This document shows, piece by piece, positions 6,889 to 7,385 of a stretch of 7,385 nucleotides of DNA. The number at the start of each line of letters is the position of its first letter. Position 1 is the stretch's first letter. Location: assembly GCA_035518875.1 (NCBI GenBank), contig DATIXD010000166.1, positions 1-7,385 on the forward strand. Reading direction: 5' to 3'. The DNA comes from DATIXD01 sp035518875. GTDB lineage: Bacteria > Pseudomonadota > Gammaproteobacteria > Methylococcales > Methylococcaceae. Below the pieces are notes generated by a model that ran no database searches, was not told where the DNA came from, and worked only from the letters and a program-made list of their open reading frames with translations. Position numbers and translations under genes: made by a program.

Positions 6889-7385
6889 TTGCCGGCCTTC
6901 ATTTGTTTGGACGTGAGCGTCATGATGGCCGTGCCGATCATGTTTACTGCCAGGGTGATCAGAAGCAGCACCAGGGCGGCGTACATCAGAACTGGAACCT
7001 CCTTTTCACCGGCTTCTGGAAAGTTCAGCGCCAATAGTGCGGCGAGCGTATTGGCCGGCGAAAACAGGGACAGGCTGAGCTGGTTGGAATTGCCCACGAG
7101 CATGGCCAGGGCCATCGTTTCCCCGAGCGCGCGGCCGAAGCCGAGGACGAGAGCGCCGAAAATACCCGTCGAGGCCGTGGGAAGCATCACTTTCAGGATC
7201 GCCTCCCAGCGGGTGGCACCCAGACCGTAGGCCGCCTCCTTGATGCGATAGGGGACCAGTCTCAGGGCATCCTGAGACACGGCGGCGATTGTCGGCAGGA
7301 TCATGATTGCCAACACTAGAGCCGCCGGCAGCATTCCGGGCCCGCTCAGGGTTGTGCCGAAAAACGGAATCCAGCCGAATTCGGC
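6885..7385 (-). CDS. pstC: Permease subunit PstC of the Pst phosphate ABC transporter (C-terminal part)
   Basis: The second membrane subunit of the phosphate channel. Only the last 166 residues are in the window: the reading frame runs open to base 7385, so the start and roughly the first half lie beyond the right edge. The visible part begins AEFGWIPFFG, then a hydrophobic segment (about 18-36), the PstB-docking EAA loop with KEAAYGLGATRWEAILK at about 49-65, a segment with GRALGETMALAMLVGNS that is characteristic of PstC, and a last membrane segment before the end SKQMKAGK. An internal ATG at 7332-7334 lies within conserved sequence and is not the real start. The stop codon overlaps the pstA start, so the two are translationally coupled. 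Any promoter or Pho box of the operon must lie outside the window. Confidence 0.95.
   Translation of the reverse strand, partial: AEFGWIPFFGTTLSGPGMLPAALVLAIMILPTIAAVSQDALRLVPYRIKEAAYGLGATRWEAILKVMLPTASTGIFGALVLGFGRALGETMALAMLVGNSNQLSLSLFSPANTLAALLALNFPEAGEKEVPVLMYAALVLLLITLAVNMIGTAIMTLTSKQMKAGK

Overview
The window is a piece of a proteobacterial chromosome. A gammaproteobacterium is the best guess, from overall GC content near 60%, compact same-strand operon structure, and protein motifs that align residue by residue with the Escherichia coli Pst and Ppk proteins. The genus cannot be told from the sequence. Nearly all the information is on the minus strand, so transcription runs from the right edge toward the left.

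Right half (about 7385 down to 4052): a phosphate-specific ABC transporter operon in the order pstC (5' end beyond the window), pstA, pstB, pstS. pstC and pstA overlap by 4 bases, and the next two gaps are about 20 bases, so the genes are very probably co-transcribed. PstC and PstA form the membrane channel, PstB is the ATPase and PstS the periplasmic phosphate receptor. The order is unusual: pstS comes last rather than first, and no phoU follows pstB.

Middle (3909 down to 957): a small Fic-like protein gene, then ppk1, the polyphosphate kinase. All known catalytic residues of Ppk1 are present. The Fic-like protein keeps the phosphate-binding loop core (EGN.R.G), but glutamine sits where the catalytic histidine belongs. 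Phosphate import, a probably non-canonical Fic protein and polyphosphate synthesis thus lie in one same-strand cluster. The two intergenic gaps (142 and 97 bases) each hold a dyad followed by a T-run on the minus strand, which could be weak terminators or attenuators.

Left part (1 to 956): about 630 bases with no convincing gene but with an 11-base direct repeat and two small hairpins, followed by one plus-strand ORF for an 83-residue acidic helical protein of unknown function, convergent with ppk1.

The most interesting item is the Fic-like gene with its altered active site, sitting between pstS and ppk1. No CRISPR array, tRNA, rRNA, insertion sequence or complete mobile element was seen.
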